A stretch of 64,000 nucleotides of DNA from Buxus sempervirens (GCA_947561395.2 OX387184.1:58215197-58279196); one strand, 5' to 3'. Counted from the first letter of the stretch, positions 12,756 through 23,737 are shown. Made by a program: numbers and translations. The notes: generated by a model from the letters alone, not told the origin.

Positions 12756-13175
12756 TTAGAGAAAATTGTTTTTTAGTAATATTTTTTCAAAATAATTCTA
12801 ATTCAATCGGTCAAATCTTGAAAGAAAAATTGTTTTTAGTGATACTCTTTGAAAATAATTCGATTTAGTCGACTAAATCTTGTTAATTCGTTTTTAGTAA
12901 TTTTTTAAAATAATTGAGAATCGGTGTCATTTTATTGTTCATTAAAAAATTTTTCCAAAAATACTCTCAAATGACTTGCAAATCTCACTTATAACAAAAT
13001 GAATGAAAAGGTTTTCCAAGTCTTTTGAGGGAATTTTTGGAAGAAACTTTTAATGAACAGTAAAATGACATTGATTTTCAATTATTTTAAAAGTGTCACT
13101 AAAAACCAATTATCAAGATTTAGCTGACTAAATCTGAATTATTTTGATAAAGTACCACTAAAGAAGAGTTTATGC
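12756..13175. mobile_element. MITE-like element with imperfect terminal inverted repeats
   Basis: The left end contains TTTTTAGTAATA followed by CAAAATAATTC; the right end, read on the other strand, contains CTTTAGTGGTAC followed by CAAAATAATTC. Internal motifs (TTTAGTG, AAAATAATT, GACTAAATC) recur in both orientations. The same terminal theme is found in the element at 23738-24251, so both probably belong to one non-autonomous DNA-transposon family. Borders are approximate and no target duplication was resolved. Confidence 0.5.
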
Positions 13176-13776
13176 GAAAAAGACAGATCTAATTCAATGC
13201 ATTCCTATTTGTAAAATATCAATAGAGCACGCCCCGGTTAATGAATTGTATGATTTGAAATCTATTAGAACCTTTGGCTGAAAGATTTGCTAGTCCAATG
13301 GTAATGTATGTGTCCATATAAGTGCATGAAGTTTATGCGTACACACCTTCTACTGTTGAACCAGCAGATCTTTACCCTCGACATGTTTTACGAGTGATGA
13401 TTACGATTGTAGATACGACAGTCATGTGGAAAAAAGAAAAAAGTTAAGGTAATGTCGGTTAAAGTAAAGTTAAAGACCCACCAGATTGGGATTTGTTGCT
13501 TAATGGTAGCTAAAGTTTAAGAAACAAAACCCTGTTACGGGGAATCTCACTGTAAACTAACCTGGAAACTTTTTAGATTGGTTCGTTTTACACATTCTTT
13601 CCTCAACTTTTTGTCCTTTTTGAGGAATATTATGTTCCCTTCACATTACGGATCTCTTTCACAACGGATTTCCAACGGTGAAATTTTAAATTTTATAAAA
13701 TTGCGCTAACGAAAATTAATTTTCTCAGATTTGATATGGTTGAAGGGGTCTTGAATTCTCAAATTCAATTATGAAT

Positions 13777-13913
13777 ATCATTTTCGGAAATCCCTTTTTT
13801 CTTTTCTTTGGGTAATAAGAGAAACTTTATTAACAAAAACCCCAATCAAGATACATCACGAGTATACACAGAGCCACAGGAGTCATAGATACGCCAATCA
13901 TTTTCGGAAATCC
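13777..13913 (-). mobile_element. 5'-truncated LINE tail with 17-bp target duplication
   Basis: A 103-bp insert (13794-13896) is flanked by identical 17-bp copies of ATCATTTTCGGAAATCC (13777-13793 and 13897-13913). Read on the minus strand the insert ends in TTCTCTTATTACCC followed by an A-rich tail, as plant L1-type LINE 3' ends do. It is a classic target-primed insertion truncated close to its 3' end. No coding sequence remains. Confidence 0.85.
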
Positions 13914-13927
13914 TGTTTCATGGAGAC

Positions 13928-14296
13928 TTGCGTCACGGCATTGATAGGACGCGTGTCTCAAGATGAGCCCAATTGATAGGACGCGTTAAGCGTCATGTAG
14001 ACTTGCGTCACGGCATTGATAGGACGCGTGTCTCAAGATGAGCCCAATTGATAGGACGCGTTATCTTGACCCGGCATTGATAGGACGCGTGTTTCAAGAT
14101 GAGCCCAATTGATAGGACGCGTTAAGCGTCATGGCAAGAAAGATGAGGACGCGTTATATTCATCTTCAGCGTCACGTCAAGAAAGATGAGCCCAATTCCC
14201 AATTGATAGGACGCGTTATCTTCACCTTGAGCGTCACGGCAAGAAAGATGAGCCCAACTGATAGGACGCGTGTCGCAAGACGAGCCCAATTATCTT
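13928..14296. repeat. Degenerate minisatellite with nine ACGCGT boxes
   Basis: A composite repeat built from GCGTCACGGCA, TTGATAGGACGCGT and AAGATGAGCCCAATTG blocks in varying order. The palindrome ACGCGT occurs nine times between 13949 and 14272. ACGCGT fits the CGCG-box consensus (VCGCGB) bound by plant CAMTA calmodulin-binding transcription factors; whether it is used here is inference. The array starts immediately after the point where locus A and locus B homology (GGAAATCCTGTTTC) ends, and it is absent from locus B. Confidence 0.85.
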
Positions 14297-14299
14297 CGT

Positions 14300-15244
14300 C
14301 CTACTCGTGTAGGGTGGGTGGAGTGTCAAAAAATCATCGTATCAGCGTAACAATAAATAACCAAAAAATGGGCGCATCGAACTAACTTATGTCCGTTTTT
14401 GAGAATTAAAAATGCTTTGCTGAAGATTACTTCCAGTATTATTATCAATAAATATTTGCTGTCACCAAAACAAAAGAAAAAACTAAGGATTAAATTTGTT
14501 TTAGTGAAGGTTCTTGTGCTCCTCTCTGCACTCAATGATACTTAAGAAGAGTCCTACAAGCGGATGGAAATAGTCAAGAACTCAAAGATCATGCACAAGT
14601 TCCTGCACCAGGGTGAGTTGTGTACGAGTTTGGGTGAGAGTAAGGGGATGAATTTTTGTGCAACATTTTATGCGTGCATTGCTTTCTGATGTGCACATGA
14701 AATACTGTCATGTGGAGCATCTCATAATTGGTGTTTTTTTAAAATAAACCCCACATGAAAAATTTACAACTTAAAAGACCAAAAATGATTTCACCTGCAA
14801 TGATTGCATGCATTGCTTATTATTGATGGCATGAGATTTTGCCATGTGGAACATTTAATGATCAGTGTTTTTCAATTAAGAGGCAAGATTTTCTAAGCCT
14901 TTCAAATTAGCCCCATCGGTTGGAACTTGGTAAGTTGACAGTAATGTGGGGAAAGCCTCCTGCTGTACAATATGGGAGAGTGCTCCAAGGACCAAATGTA
15001 TGGAGCTATGAAGAAAAAGGTTGAGAGCCATTATACTAACGCTTCTTTTTTCATGATACTAATGGGTATGTACGTGGATGTAAGTTATTATTTGAAATAT
15101 AAAAGTCAATTGAAAAAGGGAAAATGACTCTTTGGGTAGCAAACTCCAACACATCAAGATGTATAAGTCAATATGGAAGAAATGAGGGGCTTTTTGAGAA
15201 TCCATTGTTAGGCTCGAATCTGTCAAGTTGCCTTTATAATATTA
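14300..15244. other. Intergenic, nothing recognised
   Basis: About 0.95 kb of AT-rich sequence with no exon-like open frame and no transposon end that I can identify. Confidence 0.5.
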
Positions 15245-15465
15245 CTAGGGGAAAGCATGCGCTATGCACGTGTTGAAGCCAGAAAACCAAAGCGTTAATT
15301 TTATTTTAATTACATCAAAAATAATTTTTTAATGTTAATTTAAAAAATAATTTGAAAATAACTGACATTAATGCAATGAAAATTACATGATCGGTCTCAT
15401 GATATTGATTCATGTAGAAATAGCGGTCCTCTTATAGAATTAATGAATAATAGCCTCTCTAGTGA
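15245..15465 (-). mobile_element. Candidate small Helitron
   Basis: On the minus strand a CTAG followed by T (end at 15245) is preceded by a short imperfect palindrome around GCATGCGCTATGCAC, as at Helitron 3' ends. The opposite end reads A|TCACTAGAG at 15465, a possible TC-type 5' end between A and T. The body is AT-rich and non-coding. The hairpin is weak, so the call is tentative. Confidence 0.35.
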
Positions 15466-15556
15466 TGTAGAAGAAAGAGCTTTATCCCAAACCCAATGAT
15501 TACGCCCCAAGTTGGCCTATAGACCACACCATTGATAGCATCTCTTCACATAAGGT

Positions 15557-15705
15557 CCAACCCACGTGGAGACACAAATGTTTCACTTCAGTCCCGAAGC
15601 TGAACAGTCAAGAAAAATCTCAATAAGCGCCAACCCAATGCAAAGAATTTACAAGTCTTTCCTTATGTTGACTTCTCCATCAATGAGAAGACCAAGACCC
15701 AGTAA
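15557..15705 (+). promoter_or_regulatory. Distal part of the RLK2 promoter block
   Basis: Sequence from CCCACGTGGAG to CCAAGACCCAGTAA is nearly identical to 59717-59862 upstream of RLK3. It contains a G-box (CACGTG) and a W-box core in TGTTGACTTCTCC, which also recurs upstream of RLK1. The CACTA element starts at 15706, so this part now lies about 1.6 kb further from the gene than in RLK3. Confidence 0.7.
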
Positions 15706-17273
15706 CACTACAAAAATGAGGAGAATTAGCGACGCTTTTTTAGCGGCGGTAACCAAATTTCCGCCGCTAAAAGCACTATTACCGGCGGTAAAAGCACTTC
15801 CCGCCCCTAAAAATTAATTTACCATTTTTTTCGCGCGAAAATTCTATGGCGCGAATTTTTTGAGCGCGAAATAGCTTTTAGCGGCGGTAGTTACCGCCGC
15901 TATATTAAGTTTGCCGGCGGTAACATAACTACCGCCGGCAACAAGTTGGCGGGAAGTTCCCGCGAAGACTTTTAGCGGCGGTAATCGAATTCCCGCCCCT
16001 AAAAGAGGGCTTTTTGCGGCGGTAAATTGTTTACCGCCCCTAAAAGCCATCTCTTAAAAAAACAAAAATTACTTTTAGCGGCGGTAATCAAATTCCCGCC
16101 GCGAAAAGAGGACTTTTAGGGGCTGTAAACAAGTTACTGTCCCTAAAAGACATTTATTAAAAACAAAAATTACTTTTAGGGGCCGCAAGGTATTGCCGCC
16201 GAAAAAAATGTGTTTTCTAGAAAAAAATGTAATTTTTTTACCGGCGGTTTTTATAACCGCCGGTAAAAACGAAATAAAACAGGTTTTACCGGCGGTTAAC
16301 CGCCGGTAAATAAGTCAGTCATTTTAAAAAAAAAATGCAGCCGGAACTATTGAGAGACTTTTTAGGGGCGGGAATTTATTACCGCCGGTAAAAGCAAAAG
16401 CGGGAATTTTTCCCGCATTCTAAATCAAATGAATTTCGTTTAACTTTTAGCGGCGGTAACTACCGCCGCTAAACGTTAAAGCGCCAAACCGCCGCTAAAC
16501 GTTAAAGCGCCAATTTTGAAATTTTATTCGACTTTTAGCGGCGGTAATTTTGTTACCGCCGCTAAAAGTCTCTTCTATATATACAACCCGAACCTCTTCT
16601 TCTTCACCTTATATTTTTCTTCTTATCTTTTTTTTCTTGTCTCTCTCTCTCTACAGGTATGTATTTTTCTTTTTATTTATTATTTATATTTTCTTTTCTC
16701 TTTTGTAAAATTATTCTCTCACTAACATCCTAGTATTTCTCTCTCTACAGGTTTCTTCAAAGGTTTCACTCTCTCTCTATCTCTATCTCTCTTTCTCAAA
16801 CTCTCTCTATCCCTATCTCCTTCTCTCTTTCTCTTTCTCTTTCTCTCTCTATCTCTATCTCTCTTTCTCAAACTCTCTCTATCCCTATCTCCTTCTCTCT
16901 CTCTCTCTCTCTCTCTAAAAATCTCTGCTGCCGAATGACAGCAGAAATTTTTTTTATTTTTTTAATATGTTTTTAGCGGCGGTAATTTACCGCCGCTAAA
17001 AACCATTATTACCGCCGCTAAAAACCATTATTACCGCCGCTAAAAACCATTATATTGTTTTTTTTTTATTTTTTATATTTTGTTTACCGGCGGTATTATT
17101 CCGCCGGTAATGGCTTAGAAATAGCGGCGGTAAGGAAATTACCGCCGCTAAAACCTTTACCGTCAGCATTTTTTGCGACGGGAGGCCTTACCGCCGGTAA
17201 TGGTATTACCGGCGGTCATTGTATGTTTACCGGCGGTACCCTACCGCCGGTAAAAACCTGTTTTTTTGTAGTG
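15706..17273. mobile_element. Non-autonomous CACTA (En/Spm) element, complete
   Basis: The 1568-bp element starts CACTACAAAAA and ends TTTTTTTGTAGTG, the inverted termini of CACTA transposons. It is flanked by TAA on both sides (15703-15705 and 17274-17276), and the corresponding site upstream of RLK3 is uninterrupted with a single TAA, which proves the insertion and its 3-bp duplication. Both arms are packed with palindromic subterminal modules of two kinds, TTTTAGCGGCGGTAA and TTACCGGCGGTAA with their complements. The centre has a TATA-like CTATATATAC (16575), a splice-donor-like CAG|GTATGT at 16656 and a long CT-rich tract (16640-16915). No transposase coding is present. Confidence 0.95.
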
Positions 17274-17410
17274 TAAACAATGAGAGCTAGTCGTGCTTCT
17301 CGTCTATTGGTACTGTACATCATGTTCTATATATTGTTAAGTCCTTTAACCAGCAATTCCTACACACTCTCACTTGTTTGGTTTCTGCTGTTGGTTGCAA
17401 TTGCGAAACC
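17274..17410 (+). promoter_or_regulatory. Core promoter and leader of RLK2
   Basis: This stretch is almost identical to the RLK3 leader. CTATATATTG at 17328 is the probable TATA box, 83 bp before the ATG. Because the CACTA element lies about 50 bp upstream of this TATA box, most of the conserved upstream promoter is now displaced. Confidence 0.6.
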
Positions 17411-20400
17411 ATGCTTTCCAACTCCCTGTTATTACAGCTATCATCCTCTGTCTTCGTCTTTTTCCTACTCTTTTGTTTGGTTCCGTTTGTTGCTTCTCCC
17501 TTTTTTGTTTCTTCCTCCACTACTACTGAACATAGAGAAGCCAAAGCTCTACTCAAATGGAAAGCCAGCCTTCAAAATCACACCTTTCTTATTTCATGGC
17601 AACCACATCTTCCCAGAAACGCCACCAATTCATCTTCCCATACCAGTGGAAGAGGAAGAAGGGGTGCCCCATGTGATTGGGTCGGAATTTCTTGCAACGA
17701 GGTTGGAAGCGTCACCAATATAACCATAAGTGGTGTAGGTCTAAGAGGTACGCTTCATAACTTTGGCTTCTCTTCCTTTGTTAACCTTGTCTGCCTTGAT
17801 CTTTATGACAACGAACTTTTTGGAGCCATCCCACCAAGCATCAGTAACCTTTCCAAACTAACTCACCTTGATGTTGGTACAAATCAACTCTCTGGGGAAA
17901 TCCCATCAGAAGTGGGAAAGCTATCAAGTCTCACATTTTTTGCACTTGCAAACAATTCTATAGTAGGTGCCATCCCTCCCACTCTTGGAAATTTGACTGG
18001 TCTCTCTTTCTTGTACCTTTGGGGTAATCAGCTCTCTGGCTCCATCCCTTCAGAACTGGGGAAGCTGAAGTTGCTTATTAAGCTTGGTTTGGGCCGCAAC
18101 AACCTCACTGGTTCCATCCCCGTTTCTTTAGGCAATTTGAGCGACCTAACCCTTCTATACGTTAGCCATAATATGCTTTCAGGTTCCATCCCTTCTAATG
18201 TTGGCAATCTTATCATGCTAAAGAATTTGAGCTTATCCAAAAATGGATTATCAGGTTCCATCCCTTCCACTTTGGGCAACTTGACCAATCTCTCTTTCTT
18301 GTACCTCTGGTATAATCAATTCTCTGGCTCCATCCCTTCAGAACTGGGGAAGTTGAAGTTGCTTATTGATCTTTATGTGAGCAACAATAACCTCACTGGC
18401 TCCATCCCTTCAGAATTGGGGAAGTTGAAGTTGCTTATTAATCTTGATGTGAGCAACAATAACCTCACTGGTTCCATCCCCGTTTCTTTAGGCAATTTGA
18501 GCGACCTAACCCTTCTATACGTTGACCATAATATGCTTTCAGGTTCCATCCCTTCTTCCCTCGGTAATCTTAGGATGCTAAAGAATTTGAGCTTATCTGA
18601 AAATGGATTATCAGGTTCCATCCCTTCCACTTTGGGCAACTTGACCAATCTCTCTTTCTTGTACCTCTGGGATAATCAATTCTCTAGCTCCATCCCTTCA
18701 GAACTGGGGAAGTTGAAGTTGCTTATTGATCTTTATGTGAGCAACAATAACCTCACTGGCTCCATCCCTTCAGAATTGGGGAAGTTGAAGTTGCTTATTA
18801 ATCTTGATGTGAGCAACAATAACCTCACTGGTTCCATCCCCGTTTCTTTAGGCAATTTGAGTGACCTAACCCTTCTATACGTTGACCATAATATGCTTTC
18901 AGGTTCCATCCCTTCTTCCCTCGGTAATCTTAGGATGCTAAAGAATTTGAGCTTATCTGAAAATGGATTATCAGGTTCCATCCCTTCCACTTTGGGCAAC
19001 TTGACCAATCTCTCTTTCTTGTACCTCTGGGATAATCAATTCTCTGGCTCCATCCCTTCAGAACTGGGGAAGTTGAAGTTGCTTATTAATCTTGATTTGA
19101 GCAGCAACAACCTCACCGGTTCCATCCCCGTTTCTTTAGGTAATTTGAGCGACCTAACCGTTCTACAAGTTACCAATAATATGCTTTCAGGTTCCATCCC
19201 TTCTTCCCTTGGTAATCTTAGAATGCTAAAGAATTTGATCTTAGCTGAAAATGGATTATCAGGTTCCATCCCTTCCACTTTGGGAAATTTGACTAGTCTC
19301 TCTTTATTGCACCTTTGGGGTAATCAACTATCTGGCTCCATCCCTTCAGAGTTTGGGAATTTGGACTCTCTTACAGTGCTAGATTTATTTATGAACCAAC
19401 TTTATGGCCCTTTGCCACAACAAATATGCCAAGGTGGATTGCTTGAACATTTCGTGGTAGGCGGCAACTACTTCACAGGTCCCATCCCAAAAAGCTTGAG
19501 AAATTGCACAAGTTTAATTAGAGTTCGACTCGATGGAAACCAACTCACTGGAAATTTATCAGAAGATCTTGGTGTATACCCGAATCTGGTCTATATTGAT
19601 TTGAGCCACAATATGTTTCATGGTGCACTTTCACAAGACTGGGGAAAGTGTCAAAGTTTAACAAGCCTCAAAATCTCTGGAAACAAAATTTCTGGTAGAA
19701 TACCAGTGGAGCTTGGAGAAATGAAGAATTTACACCTACTGGACCTTTCTTCTAATCATTTGGTAGGTGAGATTCCAAAAGAGTTTGGGAGACTGAGTTC
19801 ACTGCTTAACCTATCCTTGAATGATAATGATCTTTCCGGCAGTATTCCTTCGGAAATTGGAATGTTGTCTGAGTTGTACTATCTTAACCTGGCATTGAAT
19901 AATCTAAGTGGACTAATACCGCAACAAATGGGGAATTGTTTCAAATTGTTATACTTGGATTTGAGCAAGAACCAACTCCATGGGAGCATTCCCTTCTCCA
20001 TTGGCAACTTATCTTACTTGCAGTACCTTCTGGATCTTAGTAGCAACTCACTTACAGGAGAAATACCACGGCAGCTTGGGTATTTGCAGAGATTGGAAAG
20101 AATGAATCTCTCCCACAATAAACTCATTGGTTCGATTCCGTCCACTTTCGATGATCAACCAAGCAGCTTAATTTCCATTGATATATCCTTCAATCTGCTC
20201 GAGGGTCCAATTCCTGACAACAAAGCCTTTAAGGAGGCTCGACCAGAAGCATTCGAGAACAATAAAGGCTTGTGCGGCAATATCAATGGTTTACAAGCTT
20301 GTGGTCCTTCAACAAGAAACAAAGTGAAGGCCGGAAAGGGCAAAAAAGTTATGATCATTATATTAATTTCCCTCTCAGGAGTTCTATCTCTCCTCTTTGC

Positions 20401-21568
20401 TTTCGTTGGGATTTTTCTTGTTTGTTGTCGAAAAGTCACTAAACTTGAAAGCATGCCAAGAGAAAGAGAAAATGACCGCATATTTTCAGTATTTTTCCAT
20501 GATGGAAGAATAGCTTACGAGAGCGTTATTGAAGCAACAGAGTCCTTTGACAAAAAATATTGCATCGGCATGGGAGGATATGGAAGCGTTTACAAAGCAA
20601 CCTTGTCTGCAACTCAAATTTTTGCTGTAAAGAAGCTTCACCCATTCCAAGACGGTGAGATGGTTGATCTGAAAAGCTTTGAGACTGAGATTCGGATATT
20701 AACAGAAATAAGGCATCGAAACATTGTGAGACTCTTTGGTTTCTGTTTGCATACACGCCACTCTTTTTTGGTGTATGAGTATTTGGAGAGAGGAAGTCTA
20801 GGTAAATCACTAAACAACATGGAGCAAGCAACAGAGTTAGACTGGATGATGAGAGTAAATATTGTCAAAGGCGTTGCCAACGCCTTATCCTACATGCACC
20901 ATGATTGCTCCCTGCCAATCGTTCATCGAGACATATCAAGCAGCAATATTCTTTTGGACTCAGAATATGAAGCTCGGATCTCTGACTTTGGTACTGCTAG
21001 GCTTATAAAGCCTGATTCTTCCAATTGGACTCAACTTGCTGGCAAATATGGATACATTGCTCCAGGTAGTTCTTAAGCTAATATTTTCATTCCTTGAATT
21101 CTGCCATTAATGAACTTAGAAAATTTCATTATATTTTATAGTCTCATGCTTCTAATATTGACAATAATTTGTGTCTGGGGCTTCTTTGATTTTCTATCTG
21201 TTGCAGAATGTGCTTACACAATGCAGGTGACTGAAAAATGTGATGTGTATAGCTTTGGGGTGGTGACTTTAGAAGTGATTATGGGAAAGCATCCTTGTGA
21301 ACTCATCTCCTCTCTTTCAATAGCATCATCTTCATCTTCAACGGGGAAAGATGTTTTGTTAAAGGACGTGATGGACCACTGCCTATCCCTTCCAACAGTG
21401 GAAGTTGCAAGTGAAATAGTCTCCATTGCAAAGCTTGCATTCGCTTGCTTACATGCTAGTCCACAATCACGTCCAACCATGCAACATGTGTCTCAAGTGT
21501 TGTCACAGCTTCAGCCTCCTCTTCAAGTGCCATTCCACACGGTTACACTGGAGCAGCTTTTGAATTAG
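17411..21568 (+). CDS. MIK2-type LRR receptor-like kinase (RLK2), two exons
   Basis: Exons 17411-21065 and 21207-21568 encode 1338 residues; the GT-AG intron is phase 1 and splits the glutamate codon of the APE motif. In order: signal peptide (1-32), LRR N-terminal cap with CDWVGISC, about 34 LRRs of 24 residues, a cysteine-pair cap ([10 protein letters not shown]), a transmembrane helix near 980-1003, and a serine/threonine kinase with [11 protein letters not shown] (1053), [12 protein letters not shown] (HRD at about 1171), DFG (1191) and APE. All catalytic residues and the RD arginine are present, so the kinase should be active. The family is closest to Arabidopsis MIK2 (LRR subfamily XII), a plasma-membrane receptor in peptide perception, cell-wall sensing and immunity; the ligand here is unknown. 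I use ATG 17411 because upstream codons in frame have no ATG and the signal peptide starts there. Unlike RLK1 and RLK3 it lacks one LRR near 17900 and has gained a 360-bp, five-LRR tandem duplication. Confidence 0.93.
18340..19068 (+). repeat. 360-bp (five-LRR) tandem duplication inside RLK2
   Basis: Positions from about 18349 to 18708 and 18709 to 19068 are nearly identical at an offset of exactly 360 bp. Only isolated differences are visible, such as GAGCGACC against GAGTGACC and TCTAGCTCC against TCTGGCTCC. 360 bp is five 24-residue LRRs, so the reading frame and the repeat register are both kept. RLK1 and RLK3 lack this duplication. Confidence 0.9.
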
Positions 21569-22206
21569 GCAAATGAAGTTACAAGCATAACATGGGCTTC
21601 ATTGTTTAACAGCATTTCCCTGTTTTTTTGTGCTATGTCGAGTTGAAGCCTTCTTTTTTTACAAGGCTTTGTTATTTTGAAGCCTTTATTAGATGTCAAT
21701 TATTAGATAATTAGCATGTGCCTATCAAAAACCAATTTTAATTTCACCTCTTGGAATTCTCATGAGCATCCATCATAAATGGGTGGATTACCATTCATTT
21801 TCCCACAACTTTAATTCCACCTCTTGGAATTCTCATTTTATTCTTTGACGAATTTTTTATCCCTTACTTATATGCTTACGTTCATTTCATACTTCCATAT
21901 TCTATTGTCTTTTGATTTTCTTGTTATTAATTATGACCTTGAGCCTATGTAAAGGAGCGCCCTCATAAGAGAAAATGTAGAGGAAGCAAGAAAGAGAGAT
22001 ATGAGAATCTTTGCAAGGAATAAGAAATGCTTCTAGTTCCTAAAGAACTTCTTTCCCTACAATTCGTATTCCATCATAGCTGTGTTTGATATTGCTTCTC
22101 AAAAATTGCTGCCAAAAAGAAGAAGAGCAATTAGATTGTTCTTGCTTCTTTTGGAAGATCTTTTCATGAAGCAAACTTGTTTGGTTCACGCTTGCTTTGC
22201 TGTAGA
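21569..22206. other. RLK2 3' UTR and intergenic sequence
   Basis: No gene is visible. The first 30 bp after the stop match the sequence after the RLK3 stop at 63978. The remainder contains a short repeated block, CCACCTCTTGGAATTCTCAT, at about 21745 and 21815. Confidence 0.5.
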
Positions 22207-22606
22207 CACTACAAAAAAACTTATGATATAGCCACATCTCATATAACGGCACTTATACAAAATTGCCGTAATAAGTGCCTTAATACGGCATTCATCTGCA
22301 GAAAATAATGTATTATGACATTTTATAAGAAATGCCGTTTTAAAATGAGTTATTACGGCATTTTATAGAAAAATGCTGCTATAGAGTAACTTATTACGGC
22401 ATTTATAGACAAATGCTGTTATAAAAAATTATTATTAAAATACTTATTACGGCATTTTAGAGAAAAATGTCGCTATAAGATTATTTATTATGGCATTTTA
22501 TAGAAAATGCCGCTATAAGATAATTTATTGAAATGCCGTATTAAGGCATTTGTAACGGCAAGTGCTGTTATAGGAGGCGTTGCTATATCACTTTTTTTTA
22601 GTAGTG
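22207..22606. mobile_element. 400-bp CACTA-type miniature element, complete
   Basis: It begins CACTACAAAAAAAC and ends TTTTTAGTAGTG, with a perfect AGA target duplication on both sides (22204-22206 and 22607-22609). The interior consists of repeated ACGGCATTT and AAATGCCGT modules in both orientations. The ends GATATAGCCAC and GTTGCTATATC extend the inverted termini. It uses different subterminal motifs from the 15.7-kb element, so it belongs to a different CACTA subfamily. Confidence 0.9.
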
Positions 22607-22609
22607 AGA

Positions 22610-23032
22610 AAAATAAAAAAACATGTTTGGTTACCTTAAAAAGGTGAAAATTACTTCAATATGATTGCATAGTTCTCCAATCAAAATCCATCTCTTCTAG
22701 TAGACTCATGCAACTCATCACCACAAGAATAGAGGTTCCACAAAAAGCGCCCTGCGTGCAACCTACTGTATGGAAAACCTAAAGGCAGAAATCTGGTTGA
22801 CCTCTCAGAGATCTATATATATAATATATAGCAATCTGTAAAATCATGAGAAGGCTTCAAACGGGAGACTCTCAAACCTGATAGCTACACGTCATCGCTG
22901 ATGTGGCTGCTTACCTGTCCCAGTAAAGAATCAACCTAAAACGCTTCCTTCTCCTGTAACGCATGCCTCTTCGTCTCCCATAATGCCTCTACTGCAACGC
23001 ACGCCTCTTCCTCGTCCCTTAATGCTCATCTT
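22610..23032. other. Intergenic, nothing recognised
   Basis: AT-rich sequence without a gene. Around 22865-22920 it resembles 29085-29140 (CTCTCAA, then CACGTCA and GATGTGGC), a diverged dispersed repeat. Confidence 0.4.
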
Positions 23033-23355
23033 AGAGGGTGTTTGGTAATGTTTCTAAATACCGTTTTTTGGTTTTTAAAAACAGAAAACCAAAAGCATGT
23101 TTGGTTTCTATAATTTAAAAATGGTTTTTAAGAAAAACGGTTCAAAAGATGACCGGTTTTTAAAAACTGAAATTTTACGTTTTGAAAAACAACAAACCGT
23201 GTTTTTTTAGTGGCATTTTTGTAATATCATCTTCGTGTTCCCCCCGATCCCTAACCTATCTCTCCGTCTCTCTTCCTCGCAAACACGAAGACAACAGATC
23301 AAAAATCGATGTGAAATCCAAGCAGGTTCCTCACAAACACGAAGAACAAGTACCC

Positions 23356-23729
23356 TGAAATCACCAGAGAGCTCGGATTCGAGAGAATCAAAGAGAGACT
23401 CATTGTAGAGCTGTTGGTAAGTGTCTCTGATCTTCCTGTGTTGGCTTGCATTCCGGTGACCCAGTACCCAAATGACGGCGTTCTCGTCGGTTCCCCATCC
23501 TGCAACGCCACCGCAACATATCATCATCATCCTTATCATGCTCATTTCATCCCTCAGAATTAACTGGAAAACAAGAATCCGCGAACCCCAGAAAAATTAA
23601 ATTATAAATGAAAAATAAGAGAACACAAATGATATAATCTAAGAGAGAGAGACCTTGGAAAGCTTTTTTGAGTCTCTCACAGTCTTGGGTCGGAGAAGGA
23701 ACAACCTGTGGGACTCTGAACGTGCCCAT
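23356..23729 (-). pseudogene. Annexin gene fragment (first two exons)
   Basis: On the minus strand exon 1 (23729-23654) starts MGTFRVPQVVPSPTQDCERLKKAFQG, a typical annexin N-terminus; shown here only by its first residues MGTFRVPQVV. After a 154-bp intron with GGT donor and CAG acceptor, exon 2 (from 23499) reads WGTDENAVIWVLGHRNAS and continues to LESELSGDF, the first annexin repeat with its calcium-binding GxGTD loop. Coding stops at about 23356 where homology ends, so three of the four annexin repeats are missing. Intron retention shows it was copied from genomic DNA and not retroposed. The fragment cannot give a functional annexin. Confidence 0.85.
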
Positions 23730-23737
23730 TGTTAATT

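Noticed and set aside
13928-14296. Spaced repeats resembling a CRISPR array
   Set aside because: Units vary in order and length, the spacers are themselves repeated, and the genome is a plant nuclear one; it is a minisatellite.
17280-17723. Open frame of 147 codons overlapping the RLK2 start, also seen at 59920-60348
   Set aside because: It is an alternative frame of the leader and first codons, conserved only because RLK2 and RLK3 are near-identical there.
18028-19278. Series of antisense open frames of 80-91 codons with repeated EGMEPEN-like proteins
   Set aside because: They are mirror frames of the repeated LRR codons of RLK2; the same frames appear opposite RLK1 and RLK3.
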